A stretch of DNA of 64,000 bases from Fremontodendron californicum (GCA_030761205.1 JAULJL010000032.1:10855134-10919133); one strand, 5' to 3'. Positions 1 to 11,597 are shown, counted from the first letter of the stretch. A program made the numbers and translations. The notes: generated by a model from the letters alone, not told the origin.

Positions 1-655
1 ATGTCGATTTCATTCACATGTCACGTCATCTTATGCTATCTCATCTTGCTTGCCATGTCAATTTCATTCACATGCCATGTCATCTTATGTCATTATATAT
101 TACATGTCGATTTCATTCACATGCCATGTCATCTTATGTCATTATATTGCTTGTCATGTCGATTTCATTCCCATGCCATGTACTTTTATGCCATGTCACA
201 TGCCATGTCATTTTATGTCATCCATATGCCATGTCGATTTCATTCACATGCCATGTCATTTTATGTCATCCATATGCCATGTCATCTTGCTTGTCATGTC
301 GATTTCATTCACATGCCATGTCATTTTTGCCATGTCACATGCCATGTCATCTTAGGTCATCACCTTATGCCATGCCATCCATATGCCATGTCATCTTGCT
401 TGTCATGTCGATTTCATTCACATGCCATGTCATTTTATGCCATGTCACATGCCATGTCATCTTATGTCATTATATATGCCATGTCGATTTCATTTACATG
501 CCATTTTTCATGCCATGTCGATTTCATTCACATGCCATGTCACATGACATTCATTCTTATGCCATGTCATCTATATGCCATGCCATCCATATGTCATGTC
601 GATTTTATTCACATGTCATTTTGTGTGCTATGTCAATCATTTGTCATGTTCTTTT
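1..655 (+). repeat. CATG-rich minisatellite inside Tat LTR
   Basis: Irregular tandem repeat built from the words CATGCCATGTCATTTTATG and CATGTCGATTTCATTCACATG. Copies of this array occur in all Tat LTRs of the window (8220-8900, 9180-9740, 10490-10860; inverted at 25550-26066 and 36939-38240). All three forward frames stay open for long distances because the words contain no stop codon; this is a composition effect, not a gene. Confidence 0.9.
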
Positions 656-1048
656 ATTAGATCATAATAAAATGTTTATCATATCATGATAAATATGCAT
701 GATTAACTAATTGTTATCTTAGTAACATTTTTGCATAATCATGGTCATTTTCTATGTTTTACAAGGGTTGTTTTTGTAAATCAAGATTATTCCCGAGTTA
801 AAATAATTCATGAATTCTCTACTGGGTCTATCGGAGAGGATATCATCAATTATCATTAATAATGGAATATTCTTTTTAAAAGGAAAATGATTTAGAGAAC
901 TTTAAAAAACAAGGAAAAATTCCATATTTTGCTGAGTCTGTCGAAAAATATGGGAAATTTTATGCTAGTAAGTTCCGGATTATTTTCAAATAAAAAATAA
1001 ATTTTTTAAGAGAATTATTTACAAACACCAATTTTTAAAAAAAAACTG

Positions 1049-1300
1049 ACTTTTTACCGAGACTCGAGATAACACACCACTAATAAGCTATCTATTTATA
1101 CGAGCGTTGTGGGGGTGCTAATCCTTCCCCGCACGTAATCGACTTTCAAACCCGCACTTGTTTTTCTCTGGTTCAAAGCGCAGACCTCAAAATTGGTTTT
1201 AAAAAATATATATTTTAATTAATTTTAAAATGTTTTTATAAAAATCGGTTTTAATAGGTGGCCGATCACACCTAGCCAAAAAAAAATTGGTGGCGACTCC
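1049..1300 (+). promoter_or_regulatory. Conserved U5-like block of Tat LTR
   Basis: This is the best conserved LTR segment across copies. It contains GGGGGTGCTAATCCTTCC, CCCGCACTTGTTTTTCTC, a TTTTAATTAATTTTAAAATG stretch and GGCGACTCCATTTC. Strong conservation in otherwise drifting LTRs suggests a role in R/U5 function (polyadenylation or leader folding). That role is inferred from position only. Confidence 0.55.
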
Positions 1301-1433
1301 ATTTCTATTTTCGAGATCGTTTTCATACCCTCAACCCTTTGATTTAGAGGAATTATGTCGTCTTTTCCTCTGCCTATTTTTTTCCCTCACTCGAGCGGGT
1401 TCTCCCTACCTTAGGAGGATCACGTATCTACAA

Positions 1434-3086
1434 GATTATTATCTTTTCACTACCAGTTTGGGTTTTGATTGTACCAACAATACCGCTGAGTATGAAGTAT
1501 GTACTATGGGTCTTCGTGCCGCCATAGAAAGAAAGATCAAAACACTAGAGGTCTTCGGAGATTCAGCCCTGGTGCTATACCAACTGTGTGGAGAATGGGA
1601 AACTCGGGATGTAAAGTTTATCCGATATCGTGAGCTTATACTGAGATTGATTGGGGAATTCGAAGAAGTGGTTTTCAATTACTTGCTCCGAGAAGAAAAT
1701 CAAATGGCAGATGCTTTAGCCACTTTGTCATCAATGTTTAAAGTGAATGAAGGGGCTGAAGTTGTGTCGATCAAGATGAGCATATACGAGTCTCCTACCC
1801 ACTACTTGAGTATCGAAGAAGAAGCGGATGGTCACCCTTGGTATTACGAAATCTTGCAAAACATCAAGAGTCAAAAGTACCCTGAACAAGCAACAAAAAA
1901 TGATAAGAGAACCGTAAGAAGAGTAGCAATGGATTTTGTCTTAGATGGTGAAATCCTTTACAAGAAAGGGAAAGACCAGGTTCTATTCAGGTGTGTTATT
2001 TCTGCGGAAGCTCAGAGAATCCTCGAAGAGGTCCATGAAGGGATATGTGGCACCCACGTGAATGACCACATGCTGGCTAAGCAGATTATGAGGGTCGGAT
2101 ACTATTGGCTAACCATGGAAGGGGATTGCATCAATTATTCTCGGAAGTGCCATAAATGCCAGATATACGCCTACAAGATTCATGTGTCGCCATAGCCGCT
2201 GCATGTCATGACGGCTCCACGGCTATTTTCAATATGGGGGATGGATATGATCGAGCCCATTACCCTGAAAGCTTCGAACAGACACCGTTTTATCCTAGTG
2301 GCTATAGACTACTTCACAAAGTGGGTAGAAACAGCTTCTTATGCCAATGTAACAAAGTCAGTGGTGTGCAGATTCATCAAGAAAGAGATTGTGTGTCGAT
2401 ATGGACTCCTGGATAGAATAATCTCAGACAATGCTCTCAATCTGAATAACAAGATGATGAGGGAAATATGTACCGGTTCAAGATTAAGCACCATAATTTG
2501 GCACCTTATCGTCCGAAAATGAATGGGGCAGTAGAAGTAGCTGTTAAGAACATCAAGCAGATTGCTGAAAAGATGACTGATGTGTACAAACATTGGCATG
2601 AGATCTTGCCTTTTGCTCTCCACACATACCGTACTACAGTTCGCACATCTACGGGGGCCATGCCATTTTCTTTGGTATACGGGATGGAAGCATTGCTGCC
2701 TATTCAAGTTGAAATCCCTTCACTTCATGTCTTTATAGAAGTAGGCCTAGAAGAGGCAGAATAGGTTAGAGATCGCTATGAACAGTTGAATCTCATCGAG
2801 GAGAAGAGGCTGAAGGCAATTTGCCATGGGCAGATGTATCAGAAAAATATGATTTGAGCCTATAACAAGAAAGTTCGCCCCAGGCAGTTTCGAGAGGGAG
2901 AGTTGGTACTGAGGAAGGTTCTCCCCATTGTGAAAGATCCTCGTGAAAAATGGGCTCCGAATTAGAAAGGACCCTATGTGGTGAAAAGTTCTTTTTTCTA
3001 GAGGAGCATTGATCTTAACTCGGATGGACAATGATGACTTGAGAAATCCCGTGAATGCCGACGAATTGAAGAAATACTATGCTTGA
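1434..3086 (+). pseudogene. Copy A: RNase H (Tat-type second RNH) and integrase, broken
   Basis: This is the 3' half of a Tat-lineage pol. Reading from 1434, LDFDCTNNTAEYEA-like residues with a D-S pair (FGDSALVLYQL) and REENQMADALA mark the additional, archaeal-type RNase H found in Tat/Ogre elements. An integrase zinc finger follows (HEG...GTHVNDH...CHKC, about 2035-2160). The catalytic core has its first Asp in WGMDMIEP (2234-2257), its second in ISDNALNLNN (about 2420), and its Glu in the NGAVEVAVKNIK region (about 2525). A TAG stop lies at 2193-2195, a frameshift near 2470, and further stops at 2762, 2855, 2963 and beyond. The TGA at 3084-3086 matches the ends of copies B and C. Upstream pol and gag are missing, so the element cannot be autonomous. 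Confidence 0.88.
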
Positions 3087-4468
3087 AGAAGAAAAGAAAA
3101 AAGAAAAGTGTGATACTGTGCATGAGTGGATTCGAGTGACTCCAAATATAAAAATGGAAATTCTATATATCTATTTCCCCCTAAGGATTGCTTTTCAATA
3201 AGAATATTCATGCTTGATATGATAAATGGCCATTTTTCATATTCCTTTCACTAAGAAGAAATTATCCCTAGTCACCCTTTTGAGACGTATGAATTCTTTC
3301 TTTCTTTGAACCTTGATCAAGGATCACCCTCTACACTAGAGGGCAAATACGAGGAAAATCCTCATTCAAAAAAATCATGGGCCAAAAGAGCCATCAGAAA
3401 CAAAAATCATCATGGCGAAAAAAGCCATCGAAAACAAAATAAAAAAGAAAAAGAAGAAAAAAAAAACACACACAAAAAAGGTGTGATATCAAAAAATGGC
3501 AAATGAAAGCCAAGAATGAAACGAAACAAATTAAAAAAGGAGAGAAAAATCCAAATAGGACAAATGATTCAAAAATGAATCATCCTCATGAAATGATCAT
3601 TGATTTGATCACCCTTAAACACATTTTGGGCCTATTTATCATTTCTTTCTAAACCCGAACCTTGGCCTACATTACGTGCTTTTAAAGTCCATTTTGATCA
3701 AGCATGGGTATTTAACTTGAAGGGTTTTTCTTTGATTTCATCCCATCTTTTGGAATTGTCATTCTTACCATGCAAGAACTTAGAATTCTCACATGCAGGG
3801 TGGAACACAAAAAAAAAAAAAATGAAAAAAGAATGTAAAAGGAGAGGTTTAAGCCAAAAACCCGAAATGGACGACTTAAAACTGAACGGGGGACACTTGG
3901 GTTGAAAACCCGCAAAGGACGGCCCAAGGACTGACCAAAGATTGAATCAATGCTCCGTGTAAAGGGGGAGAAAGTATCAGAAAATCAGAGAAAATGGGTA
4001 CTGCTCAGTCTGAAGCAATAGCGAAAGCTGAGAAGTCACCCAAGCAAATGGCAAGCTCAAAAGATATTTTAGAGGAACTAAAGTAGGAAGGGTCTAGGAT
4101 ATTTCGCGTCCGGGGCATCTATACCTTCTCCTTTGCATTTTTATTTTAATCCTTAATATTCATCGTTGTTATCTAAACGTTTTTACAATAAACACTTGTT
4201 GGCCTTTTCATGGCCTTTGGCTGTTTCACACCATCTTTCATATATGTTGTGATACATTTTTTAGTGTTATCAAATTGAATGATGATTCGTAAACATAAAA
4301 ATCTTTAAATGAAAGGATTTCTTTGCATTACTATGGAGTAGATTTAAATTTTAGAAGAGGTTTGGAAACCACTAAAGTTTAGAGAAAGTCGAGACAACCC
4401 ATAATGTTGAGAAATCCATCAAGTGGGGGCAAACATTGGATGCACTAAATGCGTCAATCCAAGATACA

Positions 4469-4700
4469 GAGAAAAGCTCATCAAAAAGGGCAAATCAGAG
4501 GTAGATTGAAGACACCGTCACAAGGACAAAACTTGTAGATCACAGTGAAACCATAGAGAAAAGCTCATCAAGAAGGGCAAAACAAAGATAGATTGGAGAC
4601 ACCATCACAAAGCCAAAACCTGTGGATCACGATGAAACCATAGAGAAGAGCTCATCAAGTTGAGCAAACAGTGGGGTTGAACAGATTCATGAACCTCAAT
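4469..4700 (+). repeat. 87-bp direct repeat, about 3 copies, in 3'UTR of copy A
   Basis: The phrase GAGAAAAGCTCATCAA starts at 4469, 4556 and (as GAGAAGAG) 4643, a constant 87-bp step, followed each time by GGCAAA...GATTG(A/G)AGACACC(G/A)TCAC. Copy C has only about two units (41830-41955, inverted), so copy number varies between elements. Confidence 0.8.
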
Positions 4701-4868
4701 GAAATCATGGATTAAAACTCATAACAATCATGTAATTGCATTCATTCCTAGGGAACATGCATTTTACAAACAATTGCAAAACCTGTCATCAGCATCACTG
4801 CATTCGACTAACATTGCATAAATCATGGAAATTTTTCTTTCTTAAGTCCAATACATATGGCACAAAAG

Positions 4869-5105
4869 GAAGTAAGACATCCAATTTTCGCTAGACAATA
4901 CAACTAGATTTCTCGGACAAGACATCAAATTTTCCTAGACAAGACAACCAGACTTTTCAGACAAGACATCCACGATTCCTGGACAAGACAACCAGATTTC
5001 TGGGACAAGACGTCCAAAATTTCCTGGACAAGACAACCAGATTTCTCGGACAAGACAACCAAAATTTTCCTGGACAAGACAACCAAAATTTTCGGACATG
5101 GCATC
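4869..5105 (+). repeat. ~31-bp minisatellite (GACAAGACA words) in 3'UTR
   Basis: Repeats of TTTCCTGGACAAGACAACCA alternate with TTTCTCGGACAAGACATCCA. The homologous array in copy C lies at 41413-41625 in inverse orientation. Both arrays give open frames with repetitive Cys/Ser/Leu peptides, but the frames are not conserved. Confidence 0.85.
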
Positions 5106-5465
5106 CAAGTTTTGCAAATCGAACTCGTTTCCTTAAGACGTGTCGAGCCTTGATTAGTCAGGGAATTCAAGTTAAGGACAAATCTTTTGTTTTAGTCAAA
5201 GCTGCACCAAGATGAGGAAGGCCCCGGGACATTCGTCGAGGTATTATCTTCTCTTGCAAATCGAACTCGTTTCCTTAACACGGGTCGAGCTTTGATTAGC
5301 CAAGGAACTCAATTTAAGGACAAATTTCTTTTCTTTTTACAAAAAATGAATGAATAAAAATGATGATAAGATTTCTCCATTTCTATCCTTCACATGTGAT
5401 TTCTCTGACCGGACAAAATTATTGTCTAGTTTTTCTTTGCCTGATTCCTGATTCTCAGCAATAGT

Positions 5466-5479
5466 CAAAGAGGGACAGC
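5466..5479 (+). promoter_or_regulatory. Polypurine tract of copy A
   Basis: CAAAGAGGGACAGC lies directly before the LTR start TGTAGACACC at 5480. The equivalent tracts are at 54822-54835 (AAAGAGGGGTAGC) for copy D and, inverted, 41032-41047 for copy C. This is the expected plus-strand primer position. Confidence 0.8.
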
Positions 5480-5610
5480 TGTAGACACCTAATTTTGTCC
5501 GGACCCCCTAAACGGGCAGATTCTCCTTTTCAACTTCTCGGAACGCAAAGAGACTTCCACCGTTCCATAGATAGGTCCCCAAGACTTTATTTCAGAGGTA
5601 AGCAAACAAA

Positions 5611-5655
5611 GTCAACTCGAAAAAAGTCAACCTAAAAAAGTCAACTCTCAGTCAA
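5611..5655 (+). promoter_or_regulatory. W-box cluster near LTR start
   Basis: GTCAA (the reverse of the W-box core TTGAC) occurs at 5611, 5626, 5640 and 5651, at 11-15-bp steps, about 130-170 bp into the LTR. The B/C shared LTR has six TTGAC cores at the same place (40840-40913). W boxes are the binding sites of WRKY transcription factors; regulation of this element by WRKY proteins is inferred. Confidence 0.5.
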
Positions 5656-6119
5656 AATCAAGATCCGAAGTTGAATTGAACAATGGAAAAAGAATTTTGA
5701 TAATCTGAGGTCTACAATGAAAGATGTAGAGTTCGAAAGATGGGTTGCAAAAATTCACTGCAGGGGAAGACCTAATCCGGCAAATTTGGGAAAAACTACA
5801 AAAATGGCCCGATTTAATTAAATTGAAGCCCCCAGTTGAGAAAGGATGAATAAACAAAAATAGCCCAAGGCCCAGTTTGAAGTAGATCCCAAGGAAGAGT
5901 CGGTTAAAGCAAAAACGAAAAAATGAGAAAATTCTCGAGGTTGAAAAAGGGAAAACTAAATCGGAGGGGAGTTTGATCGTAAAAATTGGGCGTTTTTGGA
6001 CCAACTCAAATTCAATATATGACAAAGGAAGTAGAAAAAAAATCCAAAAATCGGACATGTTTTGAGCAAAACCGAGGTTTCGGAGGTTAAAGGGCAATCT
6101 TGGAAAATCCCAAAGAAAA

Positions 6120-6925
6120 TTTTGGGAAAAATAGCAAATGAGCCTAAAAAATTATAAAAACTTCCAGATCTGAGTTTTATATTTTTTGGAAGAGATTGGG
6201 GAAAGAAAATACGAAATCAAAGCTCGAATGAGAAGACGAAGTTTGGGTGCACTAACCCGAAATTTCAAAAGATAATTCCGGGGAAAATAGCAAACGAGCT
6301 CGGAAAATTATAAAAACTTTCAGATCTGATTTTTATAATTTTTGGAAGGTATTGGTGAAGAAAAATCCAGAACCGGAGTTCAATTGAAAAAGGGCAAAGT
6401 TTGGGTGCACTAACCCGAAATTGCAAAAGATAATTCCGGGGAAAATAGTAAACAAGCTCGAAAAATTATGAAAACTTCAAGATCTGAGTTTTATAACTTT
6501 TGGAAGGTATTGGTGAAGAAAAATCTGGAATCGGAGTTCATTTGAATAAGGGCAAAGTTCAGGTGCACTAACCCGAAAAATCCCAAAAGAGAATTCCGAA
6601 AAGAATAGCAAACGAGCTCGAAAAATTATGAAAACTTCCAAATCTGAGTATTATAATATTTGGAAGGTATTGGTGAAGGAAAATCTGGAATCAGAGTTCA
6701 TTTGAAAAAGGGCAAAATTCGGGTGCACTAACCCAAAATTCCAAAAGATAATTTCGGGAAAATAGAAAACGAGCTCGAAAAATTATGAAAACTTCCAGAT
6801 CTGAGTTTTATAATTTGTGGAAGGTATTGGTGAAGAAAAATCCGAAATTGGAGCTCAAATGAAAAAGACTAAATTTGGGAGGCATTAAATCGAAACTTTA
6901 GATAAAAATTCGAGAAAAATAGAGA
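6120..6925 (+). repeat. ~157-bp tandem repeats in Tat LTR, about 5 copies
   Basis: Each unit has AAAATAGCAAACGAGCTCG, then a (A/T)AACTTCCAGATCTGAG part, then GGTATTGGTGAAGAAAAATC and GGTGCACTAACCCGAAA. Unit starts lie near 6128, 6283, 6440, 6603, 6758 and a decayed one at 6918. The same array is found inverted at 39720-40380 and in shorter, more diverged form at 55670-56200 and 58480-58850. Confidence 0.85.
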
Positions 6926-7859
6926 ATGAGCTCGAAAAAATGTGAAAACCTCAAGAATCAAGTTTTATATTGGATGGGATAAGTTGGAAAAGAAAAATCC
7001 TAAATTGGGGTCCATTTGTAATTAAATTAAGTTTGGAGGCTAAAAAGGTAATTTTATCGAAGAAATCGAAAAGGTTCAATTTGCAATTAAAAAAAATATG
7101 AAAGATGAAGGAATTTATGGGATATTCTAGACCCTTGGCCGACCAACATAGGAAAAGGGTGGAGATTTAATTAAATTCAACCAATGGTCACTATTACATT
7201 ACAAGATGTCATTTTTACTATCTTGAAAGTGTTCTTGCCCATCCAATGGCCTAGGTGCTTTCTAGAAAGATGAGTACATTCAATGGCCAAGATCAAATTG
7301 CAAGATGAAATTTTTATTGTCATGAAAATATCCTCATCCAATGGCCTAGATTGTTGGAGAAAAGATGAGCACATCTCATCCAAGGGTCTAGAGGCCATTC
7401 GGCCAAAGAGAAAGGAGAGGGGGATATTTTTTTCTTAAGTTGGCTGGGCATTTTGAAAGGTGAAGGTAGTAGCTAAAAAAAGAGAAAAAGGAATTTGAAA
7501 GAAAAGAAGAAAGAGTTACCTAAGAAAGCTTGGAAGGTAGCCATTCCCCCTTGCTCTAGCATTATTTCTTCTTCATTCTCATGTGTTTTTCTTTGTTTTC
7601 CATGTGATTTCTACCTCTTTTCTTGTGAAAATAAAAGTTTTGAAATGTTTTTAAGTATTCATATTTTCCTTTTCATAAAAAAAAAAATCCAAAGAAAACC
7701 ATGCTTACAAGCTTTTCACCATAGCCGAACCTATGCTTGTTGCTTGCCTTGATTTTTGTTTTGCATGTTTGATGTGGGAAACGTGATTGTGGAAGGTTTA
7801 CACTTATTTTTATGTTCTGATTTAAAAAAATAAAGGACTCAAAAGAGGTTGAAAGGCTT

Positions 7860-8080
7860 CATGATCTTGATAAAAATCAAGTGATCATGGTTAGGGGGCT
7901 ATGCATATTGTGCCAACCATGGAGCTCACCTCCATTTTTCTTAGTTTGCTTAGTTTATTTTCTGATTTTTGAGTTGGAAAGGCTTCATGATCTTGATGAA
8001 ATATCAAGTGATAATGGTTAGGGGGGGCTATGTCCATTGTACTAACCATGGAGCTCATTTTCCTTCTTCTTTGTTTGCTT
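7860..8080 (+). repeat. ~125-bp direct duplication in Tat LTR
   Basis: Two units of a block reading TGAAAGGCTTCATGATCTTG ... GTGATCATGGTTAGGGGG ... ACCATGGAGCTCA. The same pair is present inverted at 38370-38580 and direct at 60110-60310. The pair therefore predates the separation of the copies. Confidence 0.8.
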
Positions 8081-8219
8081 ATCTTTTTATTACCTCCATG
8101 CTTGTCTATATATTTTTGGTCATGTTTCTTTACATTATCTTCATGCCTTACTAATTTTTCTATCATTTTCATGAAAATATAGCTCCTTATACATTTCGGC
8201 CAGCCCATAGATTTTGTTT

Positions 8220-8900
8220 AATGTCATGCCTTGCATCATATTTGGTTATGTCATGCATCTTAAGTCATTTAACTATGTCACTTTGTATTTTGTGCTCATA
8301 ATATGCTTTACATACATTTCGGCCAGCCCATGTTTTTTGTTTCATGTCATGCCTTGCATCATATTTTGGTTATGTCATGCATCTTAGGTCATTTAGCTAT
8401 GTCATGCATCTTAGGTCATTTTCCATGTTATTAGAGAATAGGTTATTTTCGGGTTTTCCATGTCATTCTAGTGGTCATGTCATTTTCATGCCATGTCATT
8501 TAAAGTCTATGTCATTTTTTATGCCATGTCATCATTTTATGCCATGTCACCTATGCCATGTTATTTACCATGTCATTTTCCATGTCACTTAAACCTTAGG
8601 TTCTTTTCATGCCATGTCATCATTTTATGCTATGTTACCATGCATTCGGCCAATCATATGCCATCTCCATGCATGTAACATCATTCATGCCATTACCATG
8701 ACCATTCGGCCACCATGATATATCATACATGTCATTGTATTTTTATGCCATAATATTCAATTCCATAGCATGTCTTTGGACATGTCATTTAGTATGCTAA
8801 GCACATATTTGCCATGTCGATTTCACTCACATGACATTCATTCTCATGCCATGTCACTTGGTTTGCCAGGTCGTTATGCTTATCTAGCTTTGGTTTGCCA
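8220..8900 (+). repeat. CATG minisatellite, first block of copy A 3' LTR
   Basis: Degenerate repeats of ATGCCATGTCAT(C/T)TTATG and related words, mixed with CATTCGGCCA. It is a direct counterpart of 37240-38240 (inverted) in the shared LTR. Confidence 0.8.
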
Positions 8901-9179
8901 TATCGTTTTTATTCACATGACATTTATTATCATGATATGCTATTCATAACATTTTTAATAAATAAGGCAATATTCCTGAGTTATTATAATTCATGAATTC
9001 TCCTCCAGGTTGCCGGGGAGTCTTCATCAATTATATTAACAAAGGAATATCTTTTTCTAAAATAAGGGTGACTCGAAGAATTTTGAAATAAATAAAACTT
9101 TCTATGTTTTGACGGGCTTGCCGGGGAACATGAAAAGATTTTGCTGCTAATAAGTTCTGAGTCATTCTCAAATAAATTC

Positions 9180-9740
9180 ATGCATATGCCATGTCGATTT
9201 CATTCACATGACATTCATTCTCATGCCATGTCATTTTGTATGCCATGTTATTCATACATATGCCATGTAGATTTTATTCACATGACATTCATTCTCATGC
9301 CGTGTCATTTTGTATGCCATGTCATTTTGCATATGCCATGTCGAATTCATTCACATAACATTCATTATCATGCCATGTCGTTTTGTATGCCATGTCATTT
9401 TGCATGCCATGTCAATTTCATTCACATGACATTCATTCTCACACCATGTCATTTTATATGCCATGTCATTTTGCATATGCCATGTCGAATTCATTCTCAT
9501 GCCTTGTCATTTTGTACGCCATGTCATTTTGCATATGCCACGTCGAATTCATTTACATGACATTCATTCTCATGCCATGTCGTTTTGTAAGCCATGTCCA
9601 TTTCATTCACAAGACATTCATTGTTTATGCCATGCCATTTTTGCATGCCATGTCGATTTCATTCACATGACATTCATTCTTATGCAATGTCATCTAGACT
9701 TTGCCATGTCAAGCATGCCATGTCATAATAAATGTACACA
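9180..9740 (+). repeat. CATG minisatellite, second block
   Basis: A more regular array than the first block: CATGTCGATTTCATTCACATG, then ACATTCATTCTCATGCC, then ATGTCATTTTGTATGCC. It lies between two copies of the AATTCATGAATTCT(C/G)CTCC block (8990 and 9870), showing that minisatellite plus end module was duplicated as a unit. Confidence 0.85.
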
Positions 9741-10489
9741 TAAGTTAGGTCATATTTGTACCTTGGTAATAATTGGCATATTCATAACCATTTTTTTAAT
9801 ATTTTTTTTAATGCAATAAAAAAGGATTCCTTTTTCCAAAATGAAATAAGGCAATATCCCCGAGTTATTATAATTCATGAATTCTGCTCCAGGTTGCCGG
9901 GGAGTCTCAATCAATTATATTAATGAAGGAATACCTTTTTAAAAAAGAGGATGATGCGGATATTTCCAAAAGTAATAAAAAATCTATATTTTATCGGTTT
10001 GCCGAGGAATATAGAAAATTTTTGCAGTAACAAATTCCGGATCCTTCTCGAACAAAAATAGGATTATTTTTTAAAATGGGAATTATTTTCAAAATTCCAA
10101 ATCTAAAGCCGACTTTTCACCAGACTCGAGATAATACATGACTAATAAGGTACCATTTTATATGGGCGTTGTGGGGGTGCTAATCCTTCCCCATACGTAA
10201 CCGACTCCCGAACCCGCACTTGTTTTTCTTTGGTTCAAAGCACATACTACAAAATTGGTTTTAAAAATGTTTTAATTAATTTTAAAATGTTTTATAAAAA
10301 TCGGTTTTAATAGGTGGCCGATCACACCTAGCCAAAAAAGATTGGTGGAGACTCCATTTCTTTTTTCGAGGTTGTTTTCATACCCTCGACCTTTAATTTC
10401 AAGAGGAATTAAGTCAACTTTTCCTCCACTTGTTTTGTTTTTCCTCACCTCACTTGAGCGGGTTCTCCTCCCCAGGAGGTTCATGTATC

Positions 10490-10860
10490 GACAATTCACA
10501 TGCCATGTCACCCATTCACATGCCATGTTATCCATTCACATGCCATGTCACTTATATGCCACGTCATCCATTCACATGCCATGTCATTCATTCATATCTC
10601 ATGTTGTTCATTCATTTGCCATACCATTTGAATTTTTGCCATGTCACGCATGTCATACCATTCATACATGAGTCATGATATTCATTCATGCGCCATCTGA
10701 TTTACAGCATGCTAAGTCATTCATTCGCATGCCATGTCATTCATTTCCTTATGCCATGTCATTTAAATTTTTGCCATGTCAAGCATGCCTTGTCATTATC
10801 TCTTTTACCATGCCATAATAAAATGTTTGCCATGCCTTCATAAATATGCATGTTTCTTTG
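10490..10860 (+). repeat. CATG minisatellite, third block
   Basis: Begins directly after a TATCGACA LTR-end motif (10482-10489) and reads CATTCACATGCCATGTCA repeatedly, then decays to 10860. A third copy of the LTR end module follows (10930-11597). Confidence 0.8.
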
Positions 10861-11597
10861 ATTTTTATCTTAGAAACATTTTTGCATATTCATGGTCATT
10901 TTATATGATTTTCAAAATACATGAAAAACAAATAATATTTTTTATATAAATCAAGATTATTCTCGAGTTAAAATAATTCATGAATTCTCTGCTGGGTCTA
11001 CCGAGGAGGATATCATCAATTATCATTAACAACAGAATTTTTTTCTCCAAAAAATAAGGATGATTCGGAAAATTTGAAAATCAAGGAAAAATTCAATGTT
11101 TTGCCGAGTCTGTCGAAAAATATGGAAAATTTCATGTTAATAAACTCTAGATCATTTTGAAATAAAATACGATTTTTTTTAAGGGAATTATTTTTGAACC
11201 CCAAATTCAAAACCGATTTTTCACCGAGATTCGAGATAACACATGACTAATAAGGTACTGTTTTATACGGGCATTGCGGGGGTGCTAATCCTTCACTACA
11301 CGTAACCAACTCCCGAACCCGCACTTGTTTTTCTCTGGTTCAAAGCGCAGACTACAAAATTGGTTTTAAAAATGCTTTAATTAATTTTAAAATGTTTTAT
11401 AGAAACCGGTTTTTAATAGGTGGCCGATCACACCTAGCTAAAAAAAGATTGGTGGCGACTCCATTTCTTTTTTCGAGGTTGTTTTCAAAAGCTCCCAATT
11501 TTAACTTGAGAGGAATTAAGTCATCTTTTCCTCTGCCTGTCTTTCCCCCTCCCTCGAACGGATCCTTTCCAACCCGGGGAGGATCAATGCAGCGACA

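Larger units (their letters stand above)
1..1433 (+). mobile_element. Copy A: 3' part of 5' LTR, Tat/Ogre-like Ty3/gypsy
   Basis: This is the end portion of a giant LTR cut by the window edge. It holds a CATG minisatellite (1-655), an AT-rich stretch, and a conserved block with GAGACTCGAGATAACACA and GTGGGGGTGCTAATCCTTCC near 1060-1130, followed by GGTGGCGACTCC near 1289. The same order of blocks occurs at 10100-10490, 11210-11597, 63040-63410 and, inverted, at 24758-25130, which identifies it as LTR. The terminal sequence (about 1420-1433, ATCACGTATCTACA) runs straight into RNase H coding sequence, without primer-binding site, leader, gag or reverse transcriptase. Confidence 0.85.
3087..5479 (+). 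other. Copy A: long 3' untranslated region
   Basis: No coding gene is seen here. The segment is homologous (inverted) to 11598-12194 in copy B and 41032-43168 in copy C; for example, the ACATTTTGGGCCTATTTATC block near 3630 and CAAGCATGGGTATTTAAC near 3700 recur in all. It holds purine-rich stretches (3310-3500), an 87-bp direct repeat (4469-4700) and a ~31-bp minisatellite (4869-5105). It ends in a purine tract next to the LTR. Short open frames, some lysine-rich, are accidental. Confidence 0.8.
5480..11597 (+). mobile_element. Copy A: 3' LTR (about 6.1 kb, with internally duplicated end modules)
   Basis: The LTR starts TGTAGACACCTAATTTTGTC right after a polypurine tract and ends ...AATGCAGCGACA at 11597. 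Order of parts: W-box cluster (5611-5655), ~157-bp tandem repeats (6120-6925), GGTTAGGGG duplicated block (7880-8080), CATG minisatellite (8220-8900), and then further modules of CATG minisatellite plus AT-rich plus conserved end (9180-10490 and 10491-11597). The extra modules make it longer than the shared B/C LTR (about 5.4 kb). The sequence after 11597 is copy B's 3'UTR in the opposite orientation. No gene is seen inside; short open frames are repeat by-products. Confidence 0.87.

Noticed and set aside
1..689. Three overlapping open frames of 101-223 codons giving His/Cys/Met-rich peptides
   Set aside because: They follow the CATG minisatellite in all forward frames, with no conserved frame between copies; a product of stop-free repeat words.
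3306..3506. Lys/Glu-rich open frame of 66 codons in copy A's 3'UTR
   Set aside because: Purine-rich low-complexity DNA; the matching region in copy C (42900-43133) is open in a different setting and the frame is not conserved.
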